From the NCBI RefSeq assembly GCF_015831355.1, contig NZ_JADWYR010000001.1, forward strand, positions 310,001-374,000: a stretch of DNA of 64,000 nucleotides. Direction: 5' to 3'. A program made the translations under genes and the position numbers. Below the pieces are notes generated by a model. It was not told the origin of the DNA. It was given only the letters and a program-made list of their open reading frames with translations, and ran no database searches. Positions 27,555 through 37,465 of the stretch are shown here, piece after piece (position 1 is the first letter of the stretch; each line of letters opens with the position of its first letter). The DNA is from Panacibacter microcysteis (GTDB lineage: Bacteria; Bacteroidota; Bacteroidia; Chitinophagales; Chitinophagaceae).

Positions 27555-30500
27555 TTAGAATTGGACAGTAACGCTTGCACCAAAGATCCTTGTTGGAACT
27601 GTATTATAAATACTACTTACACCCTGTCCATTTGATGAGGTTGAAGCTGAAAATTCTGGATCAGTCCATTGATTACTTTTTGGAAGCCAAGTTTTCAGAT
27701 TTCTACCGTTAACAGCTATAGTCAATCCTTTTACCGCATTATGTAAAAATCCCGATAATGCTTTACTAGGAAGAGAATATGCAATAGAAACTTCTCTAAG
27801 TTTCCAGAAAGCCCCACTAGATATGTAGTTTGACTGTACACCGGTATTTATATCCTGTGACCAAAAATTATAACCGTAGGACTTGGTGTATATGCTCGTA
27901 TTTTCAACATACTTGGAACCATCATAATATACAGAATTAGGGAACACAAACGCCTGACGATCATTCTGACCACTTCTATATGAAATGCCAGAAAAGTCAA
28001 GTGCGGATCCAATATTACCGCTATAGATTTGATTGCCACCACGATAATCGGCAACCGCATTTAACGAAAAGCCTTTCCAATTTACACCAAGATTTAAACC
28101 TATGATGTTCTTAGGCAATGTTCTACCAAAAACGCTCGTATTTGGATTTTTCTGGGGCATACCGGTTGTTCCATCAACAATTACACGACCCTGATCGTCA
28201 CGTAAATAATCCGTAAGCTTAAATACGAAAGCAGGCATACCAACGATTGCATAGTTTGCATTACCAACCGCCAATTCGTCAACGCCATCAATCAAACTGG
28301 TTACCTTACTATCCTGCAAAGTATAGTTGACTTTAAAATCAATTGTAACATCCCTCAATTTAATTAATGGAGTAAGCTTTAAATCAATTTCCAAACCTTT
28401 ATTATCAAAAGACGCGGCATTTAATACAGAACGTGGGAATCCTGTTGAAGATGAATAAGCAACAGATATAATCTGGTCAGTATTATTTTGAGTATAGGCG
28501 TTTGCTTCTATATTTATACGGTTCTTCAAAAACCCTAATTCAATACCAACTTCTTTATTGTTAACAAATTCTGGCTTGTACTGAGACTGTACCAGTGTTC
28601 CGGTAGATCCAAAACCCTGAATATCACCATACGGGAAGAATGTGGACAACCCATAAGTATTCTCAAGTGAATAAGCACCAAGATTAACATTACCAGTTTT
28701 AGAAATAGCACCCCTAACTTTAAAGTAGGAAAGGAAGTTGTTATTTTTCAGACCTGGAATCAATTCATTAACAAGGACTGATAGACTTGCCCCTGGGTAA
28801 AAGAAAGCGATTTTTGAATAATCAACAGGCTGATAAGGATTTGAAAGCCTGCTATCTATATCGTAACTCCCTGTAAATTCTGCAAATAACCAGTCGTTAT
28901 AACCAACAGCGAATTTGCCGAAAAATCTTTCTAGCTTTTGTCTTGAGTCAGCTTCTGCAACACTCGGTTCACCCTTTCTCACGATAACGTTATAAAGTGT
29001 TGACTGACCTAAATTGCTACTTGAAATATTTGTTGTTTTTGAACTTATATCACGAAAAGATTGTCCAACTAACAGATCTAGGTTAACACCACCAAATTTC
29101 TTATTGAAAGTGGCAAAAATCTCTGAAGTTATCCTGCTTGAAAAAGATGTAGCATCTCCAACTGCAGCAACTATGTCACCACTTTGCGCGATAGATTTTC
29201 CACTTTCTTTAGTAAACTGAGAATAAGTAAAAGGAGCCGTTGTATTTTTGGCGGTTGAATTATTTATTGAAGCTCCAATACGATAAGTAAGATTCATCCA
29301 GGAAGCAACTTTAAAATTCAATTCAACATTTCCAAAAAGATCATCAGACCTTCCTGTTGTCCTATAATTATCAATAATGAAATATGGGTTAGAATAATAA
29401 TCATTATAATAACCATCAGGGCTTGACCAATAATCATTTCTCCAATCTTTGAAAGCAGTTATAGGGATCTGCATTGGCGTGTTGATCAAATTCCAATATA
29501 CAGATTCATCCCTACCAGGTTGGGTAGTTATGTCGTATTTACCCTGTGTATAACTAAGGTTAAAAGCAGCTTTAAACCTGTTGTATTCTTTTTCAGCCCT
29601 CATACGAACATTGCGCCTGTGGTTTTCATCTTTAGGAACAACGCCCTGTATATCTACGTTTTGAGCACTTAAATAAAAGTCGCCTGTAGCAAAAGAAATA
29701 TCAGTTTGATTAGTTATACCTGTGTTCCAAAACTTTTTCTTTTCTTCCGGACGGGCAACATAGGTAACTTCATATTTACTCCCGTCAGGAGCATCACGAC
29801 CAATCTGACGAAGCGATCCATCGAAAGCATCACCATATCCCTGGTTCTCAATAGGGTCGTAAACCCCATATCCGTTAGCATCTATAGAAGAGCCTCCACC
29901 AAAGCGGGTTTGCAGTTTAGGTAAGTATGAAACAGTTTCAAACTGCGTGGTATTACTCACGGAAATTTGAGGCTTGCCTTTCACACCTTTTTTGGTTGTA
30001 ATCACAATCGCGCCATTTACACCATCAGGACCGTAAATTGCAGTTGAAGATGATGATTTGAGCACGGTCACATCAGCAACGTCATTTGGGTTGATTGAAG
30101 AAATGTAAGATAATGCAAGAGGTACACCATCCAAGATTAACATTGGCTGATTGTTGCCAGTTAAAGAGCGGATACCACGTAAGGTAATACGTGTATCAGC
30201 AAATACGCCGTTGTTAGCTGTCTGAATGTTAAGACCGGAAACTTTACCAGTGAGGCCATTCTGAAGGTTTACCACCCTAGCCTGGGTTAATTCTTTTGTG
30301 CCAACCTTTGCAGTAGCATACCCAAGAGATTTAGCCTGTCGTTGAACTCCTAATGCAGTTGTAACTACGACATCTGTAAGGGAATTTGACACTCGTGTGA
30401 GAGAAACAGTTAAGTTCGATTCTGAACCCACCGTTACTTCTTTTGTTTCAAAATTGACCGCGGTAACAACAAGCACATCACCATCTTTTGCCTGAATACG

Positions 30501-30677
30501 AAAAGAGCCGTCGGGATCAGCAGCAACAGTAGTCTTGGCACCCTTAACAGCGATAGTTGCGAAACCAATCGCTTCGCCAGTTGTTTCAGTAACCTTTCCC
30601 GTAATGGTTCGGGTTTGCGCTATGGCCATCGAGGTAGATAGCAATAGCATGAGTAAGAAACTTACAATTTTTCTCAT
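27555..30677 (-). CDS. SusC/RagA-type TonB-linked outer membrane transporter
   Basis: A 1040-aa outer-membrane transporter. The start at 30677 (MRKIVSFLLM) gives a standard signal peptide cut after AIAQ; the longer frame to 30731 is rejected. It has a carboxypeptidase-regulatory-like domain (about 25-105), a TonB-box-like TDVVVTTALGV, a plug domain with the SusC signature (SSTAIYGPDGVNGAIVITT; more often YGxRAxNG) and a 22-strand barrel ending in aromatic VTVQF. It imports a ligand delivered by SusD using TonB energy. A TACATTTG box lies about 32 bp upstream of the ATG. First gene of the operon. Confidence 0.93.
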   Translation of the reverse strand: MRKIVSFLLMLLLSTSMAIAQTRTITGKVTETTGEAIGFATIAVKGAKTTVAADPDGSFRIQAKDGDVLVVTAVNFETKEVTVGSESNLTVSLTRVSNSLTDVVVTTALGVQRQAKSLGYATAKVGTKELTQARVVNLQNGLTGKVSGLNIQTANNGVFADTRITLRGIRSLTGNNQPMLILDGVPLALSYISSINPNDVADVTVLKSSSSTAIYGPDGVNGAIVITTKKGVKGKPQISVSNTTQFETVSYLPKLQTRFGGGSSIDANGYGVYDPIENQGYGDAFDGSLRQIGRDAPDGSKYEVTYVARPEEKKKFWNTGITNQTDISFATGDFYLSAQNVDIQGVVPKDENHRRNVRMRAEKEYNRFKAAFNLSYTQGKYDITTQPGRDESVYWNLINTPMQIPITAFKDWRNDYWSSPDGYYNDYYSNPYFIIDNYRTTGRSDDLFGNVELNFKVASWMNLTYRIGASINNSTAKNTTAPFTYSQFTKESGKSIAQSGDIVAAVGDATSFSSRITSEIFATFNKKFGGVNLDLLVGQSFRDISSKTTNISSSNLGQSTLYNVIVRKGEPSVAEADSRQKLERFFGKFAVGYNDWLFAEFTGSYDIDSRLSNPYQPVDYSKIAFFYPGASLSVLVNELIPGLKNNNFLSYFKVRGAISKTGNVNLGAYSLENTYGLSTFFPYGDIQGFGSTGTLVQSQYKPEFVNNKEVGIELGFLKNRINIEANAYTQNNTDQIISVAYSSSTGFPRSVLNAASFDNKGLEIDLKLTPLIKLRDVTIDFKVNYTLQDSKVTSLIDGVDELAVGNANYAIVGMPAFVFKLTDYLRDDQGRVIVDGTTGMPQKNPNTSVFGRTLPKNIIGLNLGVNWKGFSLNAVADYRGGNQIYSGNIGSALDFSGISYRSGQNDRQAFVFPNSVYYDGSKYVENTSIYTKSYGYNFWSQDINTGVQSNYISSGAFWKLREVSIAYSLPSKALSGFLHNAVKGLTIAVNGRNLKTWLPKSNQWTDPEFSASTSSNGQGVSSIYNTVPTRIFGASVTVQF

Positions 30678-30708
30678 GTGACTATAGGTTTTAAAAAAAT
30701 TTTGCGCC

Positions 30709-30716
30709 CAAATGTA
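30709..30716 (-). promoter_or_regulatory. -7 box of the susC operon
   Basis: TACATTTG (TAnnTTTG) on the minus strand, 31 bp before ATG 30677. The only TTTG upstream is about 13 bp away, closer than the consensus. Confidence 0.4.
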
Positions 30717-31002
30717 TGGGATTAATAACAAATGGTTAAATAAATTTAAACGGCTTGTTAAATTGTATAAACCAGCGAAAAAGACAATGAACGGCAGGCA
30801 GACGCTGCTTACATCCGTGAGTTTATTGTATATTATTTTTCATACTATGTATCATCTAACAATACAATTTGTTGCATATCTCTATCTGCATCCAAAAGAA
30901 CGTGGTATTTTTGAATTTTCACATATGATATTATAGAAAATATGTTGGTATTTCGAGCCGTGATATGTCTTAAATATCCCCTCAAATTGAATACATAAAC
31001 TA

Positions 31003-31010
31003 TACTTTTG
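31003..31010 (+). promoter_or_regulatory. -7 box immediately upstream of folD
   Basis: TACTTTTG ends 4 bp before the folD ATG, predicting a leaderless transcript. Confidence 0.45.
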
Positions 31011-31014
31011 CAGC

Positions 31015-31893
31015 ATGATAGTTTTAGACGGTAAGGTTGCCGCAGCAGCCACAAAAGATCAGCTTAAAGAAGAGGTTGATGCAATCATCAGGGCCGGGCG
31101 GCCGGCACCACACCTGGCAGCCATTTTGGTAGGGAATAACGGTGCCAGCGAAACCTACGTTGCCAGTAAAGTGAAACAATGTGCTGAAATAGGCTTTCAA
31201 TCTACACTTATTCGTTTGGACGCTGACGTGTCTGAGGAACATTTGCTTGAAAAGATAGAGTCGCTCAATAATGACCCATCTGTAGATGGTATTCTGGTAC
31301 AACTGCCTTTACCCAAACAGGTAAATGAACAAAAAGTAATCGAAGCAATAGACCCCGCAAAAGATGTGGATGGCTTTCATCCTGCCAGTGCAGGTAAACT
31401 TGTGCAGGGCTTACCAACCTTTATACCAGCCACACCCTATGGTATAATGTTGATGTTGGAACATTTCAATCTCGAGACCAAAGGCAAACATGCGGTGGTA
31501 ATAGGCAGAAGCAACATTGTTGGCAGACCTATGAGCATTTTACTTAGCAGTAATAATAGATTCGGAAACTGTACGGTTACCATTTGCCATTCGCATACGC
31601 ATAACCTGAAAGAGATATGCCTGCAGGCAGATATATTGGTTGCAGCACTTGGCAAACCAGAATTTGTAAAGGCAGACATGGTAAAAGAAGGAGCAATTGT
31701 CATTGACGTGGGAATTACAAGAGTAGAAGACAATACCGCAAAAAAAGGCTTTCGCATAAAAGGAGATGTTGCCTACAATGAGGTAGCTCCTAAAACTGCA
31801 GCCATTACACCGGTTCCGGGCGGTGTTGGTTTAATGACAATTGCCGGCTTGCTGAAAAATACATTACAGGCCTATAAGCAAAGACGCGGCTAA
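31015..31893 (+). CDS. folD: Methylenetetrahydrofolate dehydrogenase / cyclohydrolase
   Basis: A 292-aa bifunctional enzyme that interconverts 5,10-methylene-THF, methenyl-THF and 10-formyl-THF in one-carbon metabolism. The N-terminal catalytic domain has SETYVASK (with the catalytic Lys) and [10 protein letters not shown]. The Rossmann domain has [12 protein letters not shown], and the C-terminal signature is [11 protein letters not shown]. Length and N-terminus are canonical. It is monocistronic and followed by a GTAC repeat pair. Confidence 0.96.
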   Translation: MIVLDGKVAAAATKDQLKEEVDAIIRAGRPAPHLAAILVGNNGASETYVASKVKQCAEIGFQSTLIRLDADVSEEHLLEKIESLNNDPSVDGILVQLPLPKQVNEQKVIEAIDPAKDVDGFHPASAGKLVQGLPTFIPATPYGIMLMLEHFNLETKGKHAVVIGRSNIVGRPMSILLSSNNRFGNCTVTICHSHTHNLKEICLQADILVAALGKPEFVKADMVKEGAIVIDVGITRVEDNTAKKGFRIKGDVAYNEVAPKTAAITPVPGGVGLMTIAGLLKNTLQAYKQRRG

Positions 31894-31900
31894 TTTTTTT

Positions 31901-32101
31901 GAGCCCTGCTGCATTACTACTATCGGGCTTTTGTTGCGTCGCACTCTTGTACGGCTAAAGCATTATTCGGCAACTGCGGGTGCCGCAGCTAATAGCAGTT
32001 TTCCGGTAGTTGTAACAGCAGTGCGCCGCCTGCTGATCAACGTTTCTTCAGTACAAGTGAGTGACACAACAGGCGATGCCCAAAGATATTCAGCCGGCTA
32101 C
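31901..32101. repeat. Head-to-head GTAC repeat pair (B inverted, A direct)
   Basis: Perfect inverted B head at 31933-31952 and perfect A head at 32051-32070, 98 bp apart; outer tails end GAGCCC (31901) and GCCGGCTAC (32101). It fills the gap between folD and queE. The order of types is the reverse of the 19.0- and 22.2-kb pairs. Confidence 0.88.
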
Positions 32102-32130
32102 ATGATTATTTATAACACCTTTCATCTTTC

Positions 32131-32760
32131 ATGAATTTAGCAGATACAGCAGAAAATACCATCACTTCAGTACCTGTAATGGAAGCGTTTTACACGCTGC
32201 AGGGCGAAGGCTTTCACCAGGGCCGTGCCGCGTACTTTATAAGGTTGGGCGGCTGCGATGTGGGCTGTTTTTGGTGCGATGTAAAAGAAAGCTGGGATGC
32301 AAGCGCACATCCTGTACAAAACATAGCACAGATTGTAGAAGAAGCAAAAAAACATGCCGGCAGACTGGCGGTAATAACCGGCGGCGAGCCTTTGATGCAT
32401 AACCTTACCGGCTTGACGCAACAACTGCAAGACGCTGGTTTCGAAACGAATATTGAAACATCTGGCTCATCTGCTTTAACAGGCAACTGGAACTGGATAT
32501 GCCTTTCGCCTAAAAAATTTAAAGCTCCACTTACAGAGGTGTTTGAAAAAGCAAACGAGTTAAAAGTTGTGGTATATAATAAGTCAGATTTTAGCTGGGC
32601 AGAGCAAAATGCTTCTAAAGTAAATGCCAACTGTAAACTTTACCTTCAACCCGAATGGAGCAGGTGTAACGAAATGCTACCGTTGATCATCGATTACATC
32701 AAAGAAAATCCGCAATGGGAACTAAGTATGCAACTGCATAAATACATCAATGTGCCTTAA
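32131..32760 (+). CDS. queE: 7-carboxy-7-deazaguanine synthase (radical SAM)
   Basis: A 209-aa radical-SAM enzyme that makes 7-carboxy-7-deazaguanine, a precursor of queuosine and preQ0. The cluster motif is CDVGCFWC (Cx3Cx2C). TGGEPLMH gives the GGE motif that binds SAM, and YTLQGEGFHQGR is the conserved substrate-binding N-terminus. No other queuosine genes are in the window, and no preQ1 riboswitch is seen upstream, where a GTAC repeat pair lies instead. Confidence 0.92.
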   Translation: MNLADTAENTITSVPVMEAFYTLQGEGFHQGRAAYFIRLGGCDVGCFWCDVKESWDASAHPVQNIAQIVEEAKKHAGRLAVITGGEPLMHNLTGLTQQLQDAGFETNIETSGSSALTGNWNWICLSPKKFKAPLTEVFEKANELKVVVYNKSDFSWAEQNASKVNANCKLYLQPEWSRCNEMLPLIIDYIKENPQWELSMQLHKYINVP

Positions 32761-32767
32761 CAAAACA

Positions 32768-34669
32768 CTAAAGGCCGGTAACAATAAATTCTGTGCGCCT
32801 GTTCATAGAACGCCCTTCTTCAGTTGCATTATCTGCCAATGGTTTAGACGCGCCAAATCCTTTAACAGTAAGCCTTTTGGCCTCTATGCCTTTGCCTGTT
32901 AAAAAGGCTACAACGGCCTGCGCACGCTCCAGCGATAGCTGGTTATTTCTATCTGCAGTACCTGTGTTGTCTGTATGCCCGTTTATCTGCACTTTAAGCG
33001 TAGTGTTTTCCTGCAAGAGCTGCAGTAGTTTGTCTAACTCAATTAAACTTACAGGTTGCAATTTGGCCGTATTGGTTTCAAACTGAATATTATTTAGTAC
33101 ACCAACAGCATTCACCTGCAAAGGCTGCAGTTGAATGTCTTTTACATAGATACTATCAGATGCTTTGTTGCCTAATTCAAAGAGGCTGCTGTAAAATAAA
33201 TATCCTTTACGGTTAACAGCAAAGGTGTAGTCGTTACCTACAGGTAGCGTTACAAAGTAAAAGCCGGTCTCATCGGTTTGCACTTTTGATATGACCTTTT
33301 GTGTACTGTTTTCAATTAACTCAACAGCGCACGGTATAGTATGTTTTGTAACTGCATCAACAACTGATCCCTGTATGTACAATGTTTTCACCGGCTTAAT
33401 ATCTGCACGAAGATTGAATCTGTACAGATCAAGCCCCCCACGCGAATCTGACCTGCTGCTGGCATAGTAGGCAACATCCCCTTTAGATGATACAAAAATG
33501 CTTTCTTCATCTTCAATGGTATTGATGGGGTAACCCAGATTTTCCGGTATTTGCCAGTTATTGCCGGCATCTTTCCGGGAAAGAAATATGTCAAGGCCAC
33601 CATATCCCTGCAAACCATTGCTGGTAAAATAAAGCGAGCGGTTATCCGCATGAATAAAAGGTTCAATTTCATCTCCTTTGGTATTTACTGCAGGCCCTAG
33701 ATTTTGTGCAGGTTGCCATCGGCCATTTGCAGAACGGTAACTTACATAAAGATCTTTTCCACCGGAGCCTCCCGGCCTGTTACTGCTAAAATAAAGTGCG
33801 TTCTTATCCGGACTCAAACTTGGTGAGCTTTCCCAAAACTCTGTATTGATGTTAGCCCCCAGGTTGACTGGTGTGCTCCAGCCCTGTGGTGTATTATATG
33901 ATATGTAGATATCAAAATTCCCAAAACCTTCCTGGCCGAAATTGCCGGCAAACACGAGCCATTCCCCATCCTGGGATATATTGATGGCACCTTTTGAAGG
34001 TTGCTCGTTCAATTGCCCGTTTATAGGCGCTGCTTTGCCGTAACCATTTTGCAATAAGTTACTCATCATAAAATTTTCGCGTATGCCTTCAACGTGCCTT
34101 GTAAATACGAGAGTGCTATCATCAATAGTAAAAGAGGGATAATATTCCGACTGCTTTGAATTGATACTGTCGCCAAGATTCTCAGGGGTGAAAATATAAG
34201 TTGAAGCAGCATGTTTTTTTTGGTAGTCTACAGCAAACTCATAACACTGTTTCCTGTATGTGGCACTTTTGATACTCTTGTCATTAAGATTAGGAATAAG
34301 CAGAAAATCTTGAACCGCGCCAAGGGCATCAGTAAACCTTCCAAGCCCTGCAAGATTGATAGAATATGGCAGATTATAAAACCTGAAATAAGCGGTATCA
34401 ATTGCTTTGGCTTTCTTATAATGTTCAATTGCTTTCTGGTAATCTTTAAGTTCGCCATAAACCCCGGCCAGCGATAGCCAGGCATCAACAAACCTGGGTT
34501 CATATTCAATAGCCTTACCCAGCAAAGGCAACGCATCTCTAATAAAACCATCTCTTAACTGCAGCATTGCATCTTCATAAGCTTTGGCTGCCTTCGGATG
34601 TATCTTCGGCTCCTGGGCAAAAACAGCGACAGATAGAATAGCAAGAATTGCAGTAAGAAAAGTTTTCAT
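32768..34669 (-). CDS. PorE-like TPR / PD40 propeller / OmpA-domain envelope protein
   Basis: A 633-aa exported protein. The order is signal peptide (VFA then Q), TPR helices (about 25-135), a PD40/WD40-like propeller (about 185-415; DNRSLYFTSNGLQGYGGLD, ALYFSSNRPGGSGGKDLY), a carboxypeptidase-regulatory-like sandwich (about 430-505) and a C-terminal OmpA domain (about 525-630; NGHTDNTGTADRN, LTVKGFGASKP, MNRRTEF) that binds peptidoglycan. This is the domain order of PorE, a type IX secretion component of Porphyromonas. PorE is a lipoprotein; this protein lacks a lipobox. ATG 34669 is chosen for the signal peptide. Many Bacteroidota carry several paralogues, so an exact role is not assured. 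Confidence 0.8.
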   Translation of the reverse strand: MKTFLTAILAILSVAVFAQEPKIHPKAAKAYEDAMLQLRDGFIRDALPLLGKAIEYEPRFVDAWLSLAGVYGELKDYQKAIEHYKKAKAIDTAYFRFYNLPYSINLAGLGRFTDALGAVQDFLLIPNLNDKSIKSATYRKQCYEFAVDYQKKHAASTYIFTPENLGDSINSKQSEYYPSFTIDDSTLVFTRHVEGIRENFMMSNLLQNGYGKAAPINGQLNEQPSKGAINISQDGEWLVFAGNFGQEGFGNFDIYISYNTPQGWSTPVNLGANINTEFWESSPSLSPDKNALYFSSNRPGGSGGKDLYVSYRSANGRWQPAQNLGPAVNTKGDEIEPFIHADNRSLYFTSNGLQGYGGLDIFLSRKDAGNNWQIPENLGYPINTIEDEESIFVSSKGDVAYYASSRSDSRGGLDLYRFNLRADIKPVKTLYIQGSVVDAVTKHTIPCAVELIENSTQKVISKVQTDETGFYFVTLPVGNDYTFAVNRKGYLFYSSLFELGNKASDSIYVKDIQLQPLQVNAVGVLNNIQFETNTAKLQPVSLIELDKLLQLLQENTTLKVQINGHTDNTGTADRNNQLSLERAQAVVAFLTGKGIEAKRLTVKGFGASKPLADNATEEGRSMNRRTEFIVTGL

Positions 34670-34800
34670 TTTGCGAATGTGGTGAAAACATGTAAACATC
34701 GCGTGTTAAACTGCCGAATGTCTCTAATTATTGTGTGGAATTTATTCTGGCATATTTTCTGAAAAAGAAGTAATATTATTCATCATAAAAACTTACCACT

Positions 34801-34962
34801 ATGTTACGCTGGACAGTCATTTTTCTTATAGTAGCAATTATAGCTGCTGTATTTGGTTTTTCAGGAATAGCTGCAAGTGCAGCGGGAATAGCTAAGGTGT
34901 TATTCTTTATTTTCATCGTCCTTTTCCTTCTGTCATTGATTCTTGGCAGGAAATCCGTGTAA
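34801..34962 (+). CDS. DUF1328 small membrane protein (YtjA-like)
   Basis: A 53-aa membrane protein beginning [20 protein letters not shown] and ending ILGRKSV. It has two hydrophobic helices joined by a small-residue turn ([11 protein letters not shown]), matching the DUF1328/YtjA family of short inner-membrane proteins of unknown function, often stress-induced. ATG start; TAA at 34960. It converges on the protease gene at a bidirectional terminator. Confidence 0.88.
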   Translation: MLRWTVIFLIVAIIAAVFGFSGIAASAAGIAKVLFFIFIVLFLLSLILGRKSV

Positions 34963-35025
34963 ATTGAACCAGTACATAACGAGGCAGTTTTTACCCACTT
35001 CAAGTATTAAAAACTGCAATAAAAT

Positions 35026-35057
35026 AAAAAAGCTTTCCGGAAACGGAAAGCTTTTTT
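35026..35057. terminator. Bidirectional terminator
   Basis: A perfect 14-bp stem (AAAAAAGCTTTCCG / CGGAAAGCTTTTTT) with a GAAA tetraloop, A-run on one side and T-run on the other, between the DUF1328 gene and the convergent protease gene. Confidence 0.92.
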
Positions 35058-35074
35058 ATTGATTCGAATTTATT

Positions 35075-37249
35075 TTATTGCTTTACGGTCACCTGGCTTT
35101 TAGCTGCTATTACATCTCGAACAATATTAACCGTTTCGTCAATATATAAGTCACGTTGAACACTTTTCAGCCACTGCTGATAACGCTCGCCTTTCGCTTT
35201 ATCAGCATTATTAAAAAATTTATCTTTATCAACTTCCACAGGTTTCATATCCATAGGCGCCTGCAATTTGGAAAGCGTATCATCCTGCTTTACCGTATTA
35301 CGCAAAGTGGCCTGTTGCTTTTTGTAAGCTTCAAGATTTAACTCATATGCCCGTTCTGTATTCTTGCTTAACCAGTCAGTGTTTTTCTTTATCCCGGCAA
35401 AGGCAGTATTTGCAGAAACTCTTTCATCTGCCTTCTTCTGAATCTCAGCCCAGTTTATATCCATACTCTGCTTATAATCAGCCTGTGGAATCTGATCCCA
35501 TGCAAGTGCAGAAGGATTATCCTTTTCGCGAAATTTGATGTATTCATACACATCAGGCAGCACTACATCGGGCGTTACGCCTTTTAACTGTGTTGAGCCA
35601 CCGTTAACACGATAGAATTTCTCGAAAGTCAGTTTCAGTGCCCCGTATTCAGTCTGGCCAGTGGTCATATCCTGCCTTCCGAGCGGTAAATTTTTCTGTA
35701 CCGTGCCTTTACCATACGTAGATGTACTACCTACTACGATACCTCTTTTGTAGTCCTGAATGGCTGCAGCAAATATTTCAGATGCCGAAGCACTCAATTC
35801 ATTTACCATCACCGCCAGTGGACCCTCGTACAAAACACCGGGATCGGTATCGCTTAGTGTTATAGGCTTGCCATCCCTGTCTTTTACCTGCACAACCGGT
35901 CCGCTTTTAATAAACAACCCTACCATTTGTACCACCTCGTACAATGAACCACCACCATTATTTCTAAGATCCAATATTATTCCCTCAACATTTTCGGCTT
36001 TTAATTTCTTTACTTCATTGGCAACATCCTGTGAACAACGGTTACCTTCAGGCCTGTCGAAATCTGCATAAAACTCAGGCAGGTAGATGTAGCCGATTTT
36101 CTTACCGTCATCTGTGATCACAGAACTTCTTGCAAAAGTTTCATCCTGTACTATTTCGTCTCTTACAAGAGACACTATCTGTAATGTACCATCATTCTTT
36201 TTGAAAGTAATCCTTACTTCTGTTCCTTTCGTTCCGCGAATCAATTTAACTACATCAGTTACAGCATAGCCGGCCACATCAACCGGTGGCTCTGCACCTT
36301 GCGCTACTTTCAATATCTCGTCATTCACCTGTACCTGTCCGCTTTTCCACGCGGGGCTGCCGGTTACAAGGCTTGCTATTTTAATCGAGCCATTTTCTTC
36401 CGTTAACTGCGCCCCAATACCATAAAAACGACCACTCATTTCTTCATCAAACCCGCGCTTGTCTACAGGCGCAAAATACTCTGTGTGAGGATCCATGAGA
36501 TCGGTGATGGTATTAACAAAAGAACTGAACTGCTGGTCAGCGTTAAACACCAGTTTGAGCCTGTTATAATTTCTGTCAAGTGCACCCAAAACTCTCGTCC
36601 TCGCTTCTTTCTCCAATTGCGCATCGGTTTTGGAGGCCATTGAATCTTTCTTATCGGCCTTTTCACGCTGTTGCTGCAGATCTACAAAACGCTCGAGCGT
36701 CATAAACTTTAAACGTTTGCGCCACGCTTCTTTCCTGGCTTCTTCATTTGCAGCGTAATCAATCTTTTCACCATCGAGTTGTACATTTTCATTGGCACTA
36801 AAATCAAATGGCTTTGAAAGAAGGTCTTTATAGATAGTCATTACCTCTCCAATACGCTTTTCATAAATCTGCCCTGCCGCAGGGTAAAACTCCATTGTAG
36901 TTTTACCAAGAATCTCTTCATCTATAGCAGCCTGGTATTTAGACAAAGCCTTGATATCTGACTGAAGAAAAAGATTTTTTTCAGGATCCAGGTTTTCGAG
37001 GTATTTCTTAAATACAGACCTGGAAAAGTTATCGTCTATGGCTTTAGGGCTGTAATGGCGCTGCTCCAGGATGGAACCTATTGCTGTTAGTAGTTTTTGT
37101 TGTTTTGCATATTTGTCTTCGTTGCTTTTTTCACCTTCCACATTATCTCTTCCCGTAAATGCCCACAATACGCCACTTACCAGCAAAACCAATAGCAATA
37201 AAGGCCAAACTTTTCTGTTCATCATAATTTTAAAAATTTTATTAGCCAT
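35075..37249 (-). CDS. Carboxy-terminal (tail-specific) processing protease, S41 family
   Basis: A 724-aa periplasmic protease of the Prc/Tsp type. ATG 37249 is followed by a membrane-spanning signal (VWPLLLLVLLVSGVLWAF). A large N-terminal helical domain comes first, then a PDZ domain near residue 240-320 (GIGAQLTEENGSIKI) and the S41 core. The catalytic serine is in ELSASASEIFA and the lysine in YGKGTVQ, with DLRNNGGGSLYE before them. A C-terminal DUF3340-like region follows. It cleaves proteins from non-polar C-termini, typically in envelope quality control or cell-wall hydrolase turnover. A TAATTTTG box lies 5 bp before the ATG. Confidence 0.93.
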   Translation of the reverse strand: MANKIFKIMMNRKVWPLLLLVLLVSGVLWAFTGRDNVEGEKSNEDKYAKQQKLLTAIGSILEQRHYSPKAIDDNFSRSVFKKYLENLDPEKNLFLQSDIKALSKYQAAIDEEILGKTTMEFYPAAGQIYEKRIGEVMTIYKDLLSKPFDFSANENVQLDGEKIDYAANEEARKEAWRKRLKFMTLERFVDLQQQREKADKKDSMASKTDAQLEKEARTRVLGALDRNYNRLKLVFNADQQFSSFVNTITDLMDPHTEYFAPVDKRGFDEEMSGRFYGIGAQLTEENGSIKIASLVTGSPAWKSGQVQVNDEILKVAQGAEPPVDVAGYAVTDVVKLIRGTKGTEVRITFKKNDGTLQIVSLVRDEIVQDETFARSSVITDDGKKIGYIYLPEFYADFDRPEGNRCSQDVANEVKKLKAENVEGIILDLRNNGGGSLYEVVQMVGLFIKSGPVVQVKDRDGKPITLSDTDPGVLYEGPLAVMVNELSASASEIFAAAIQDYKRGIVVGSTSTYGKGTVQKNLPLGRQDMTTGQTEYGALKLTFEKFYRVNGGSTQLKGVTPDVVLPDVYEYIKFREKDNPSALAWDQIPQADYKQSMDINWAEIQKKADERVSANTAFAGIKKNTDWLSKNTERAYELNLEAYKKQQATLRNTVKQDDTLSKLQAPMDMKPVEVDKDKFFNNADKAKGERYQQWLKSVQRDLYIDETVNIVRDVIAAKSQVTVKQ

Positions 37250-37254
37250 CGAAC

Positions 37255-37262
37255 CAAAATTA
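37255..37262 (-). promoter_or_regulatory. -7 box immediately upstream of the S41 protease gene
   Basis: TAATTTTG on the minus strand ends 5 bp before ATG 37249, again predicting a leaderless or nearly leaderless transcript. This also supports the trimmed start over the longer frame from 37294. Confidence 0.45.
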
Positions 37263-37465
37263 GGCGAAAAATAAAAGCAGCTTATACCCGCCAAAACTAA
37301 TTAACAAGGATTTTTTAGCGCTTTCTGAAAGTAAATTACCCCATTTGGTATGTAAAGGGTAAACAAAATACATTAACGGTATTTCTGCCTTTTATGTTTT
37401 CTACAATTTCTAATTCTGTGCCGCATTTGATAACCGCCACCTGCAGTTGCCATTTGCATTACAGT

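Larger units (their letters stand above)
30678..31014. other. Divergent intergenic region between susC and folD
   Basis: A 337-bp AT-rich stretch without a plausible gene. It contains a TACATTTG box for susC (30709-30716, minus) and a TACTTTTG box for folD (31003-31010, plus). No GTAC repeat unit is present, in contrast to most other long intergenic regions of the window. Confidence 0.5.

Noticed and set aside
25014-30677. A complete polysaccharide utilisation locus
   Set aside because: SusC, SusD and DUF1735 genes are present but no glycoside hydrolase, lyase, sulfatase or hybrid sensor is linked, so only a transport operon can be claimed.
31894-32130. A preQ1 riboswitch before queE
   Set aside because: The leader consists of the GTAC repeat pair; no preQ1-type pseudoknot motif is visible near the start codon.
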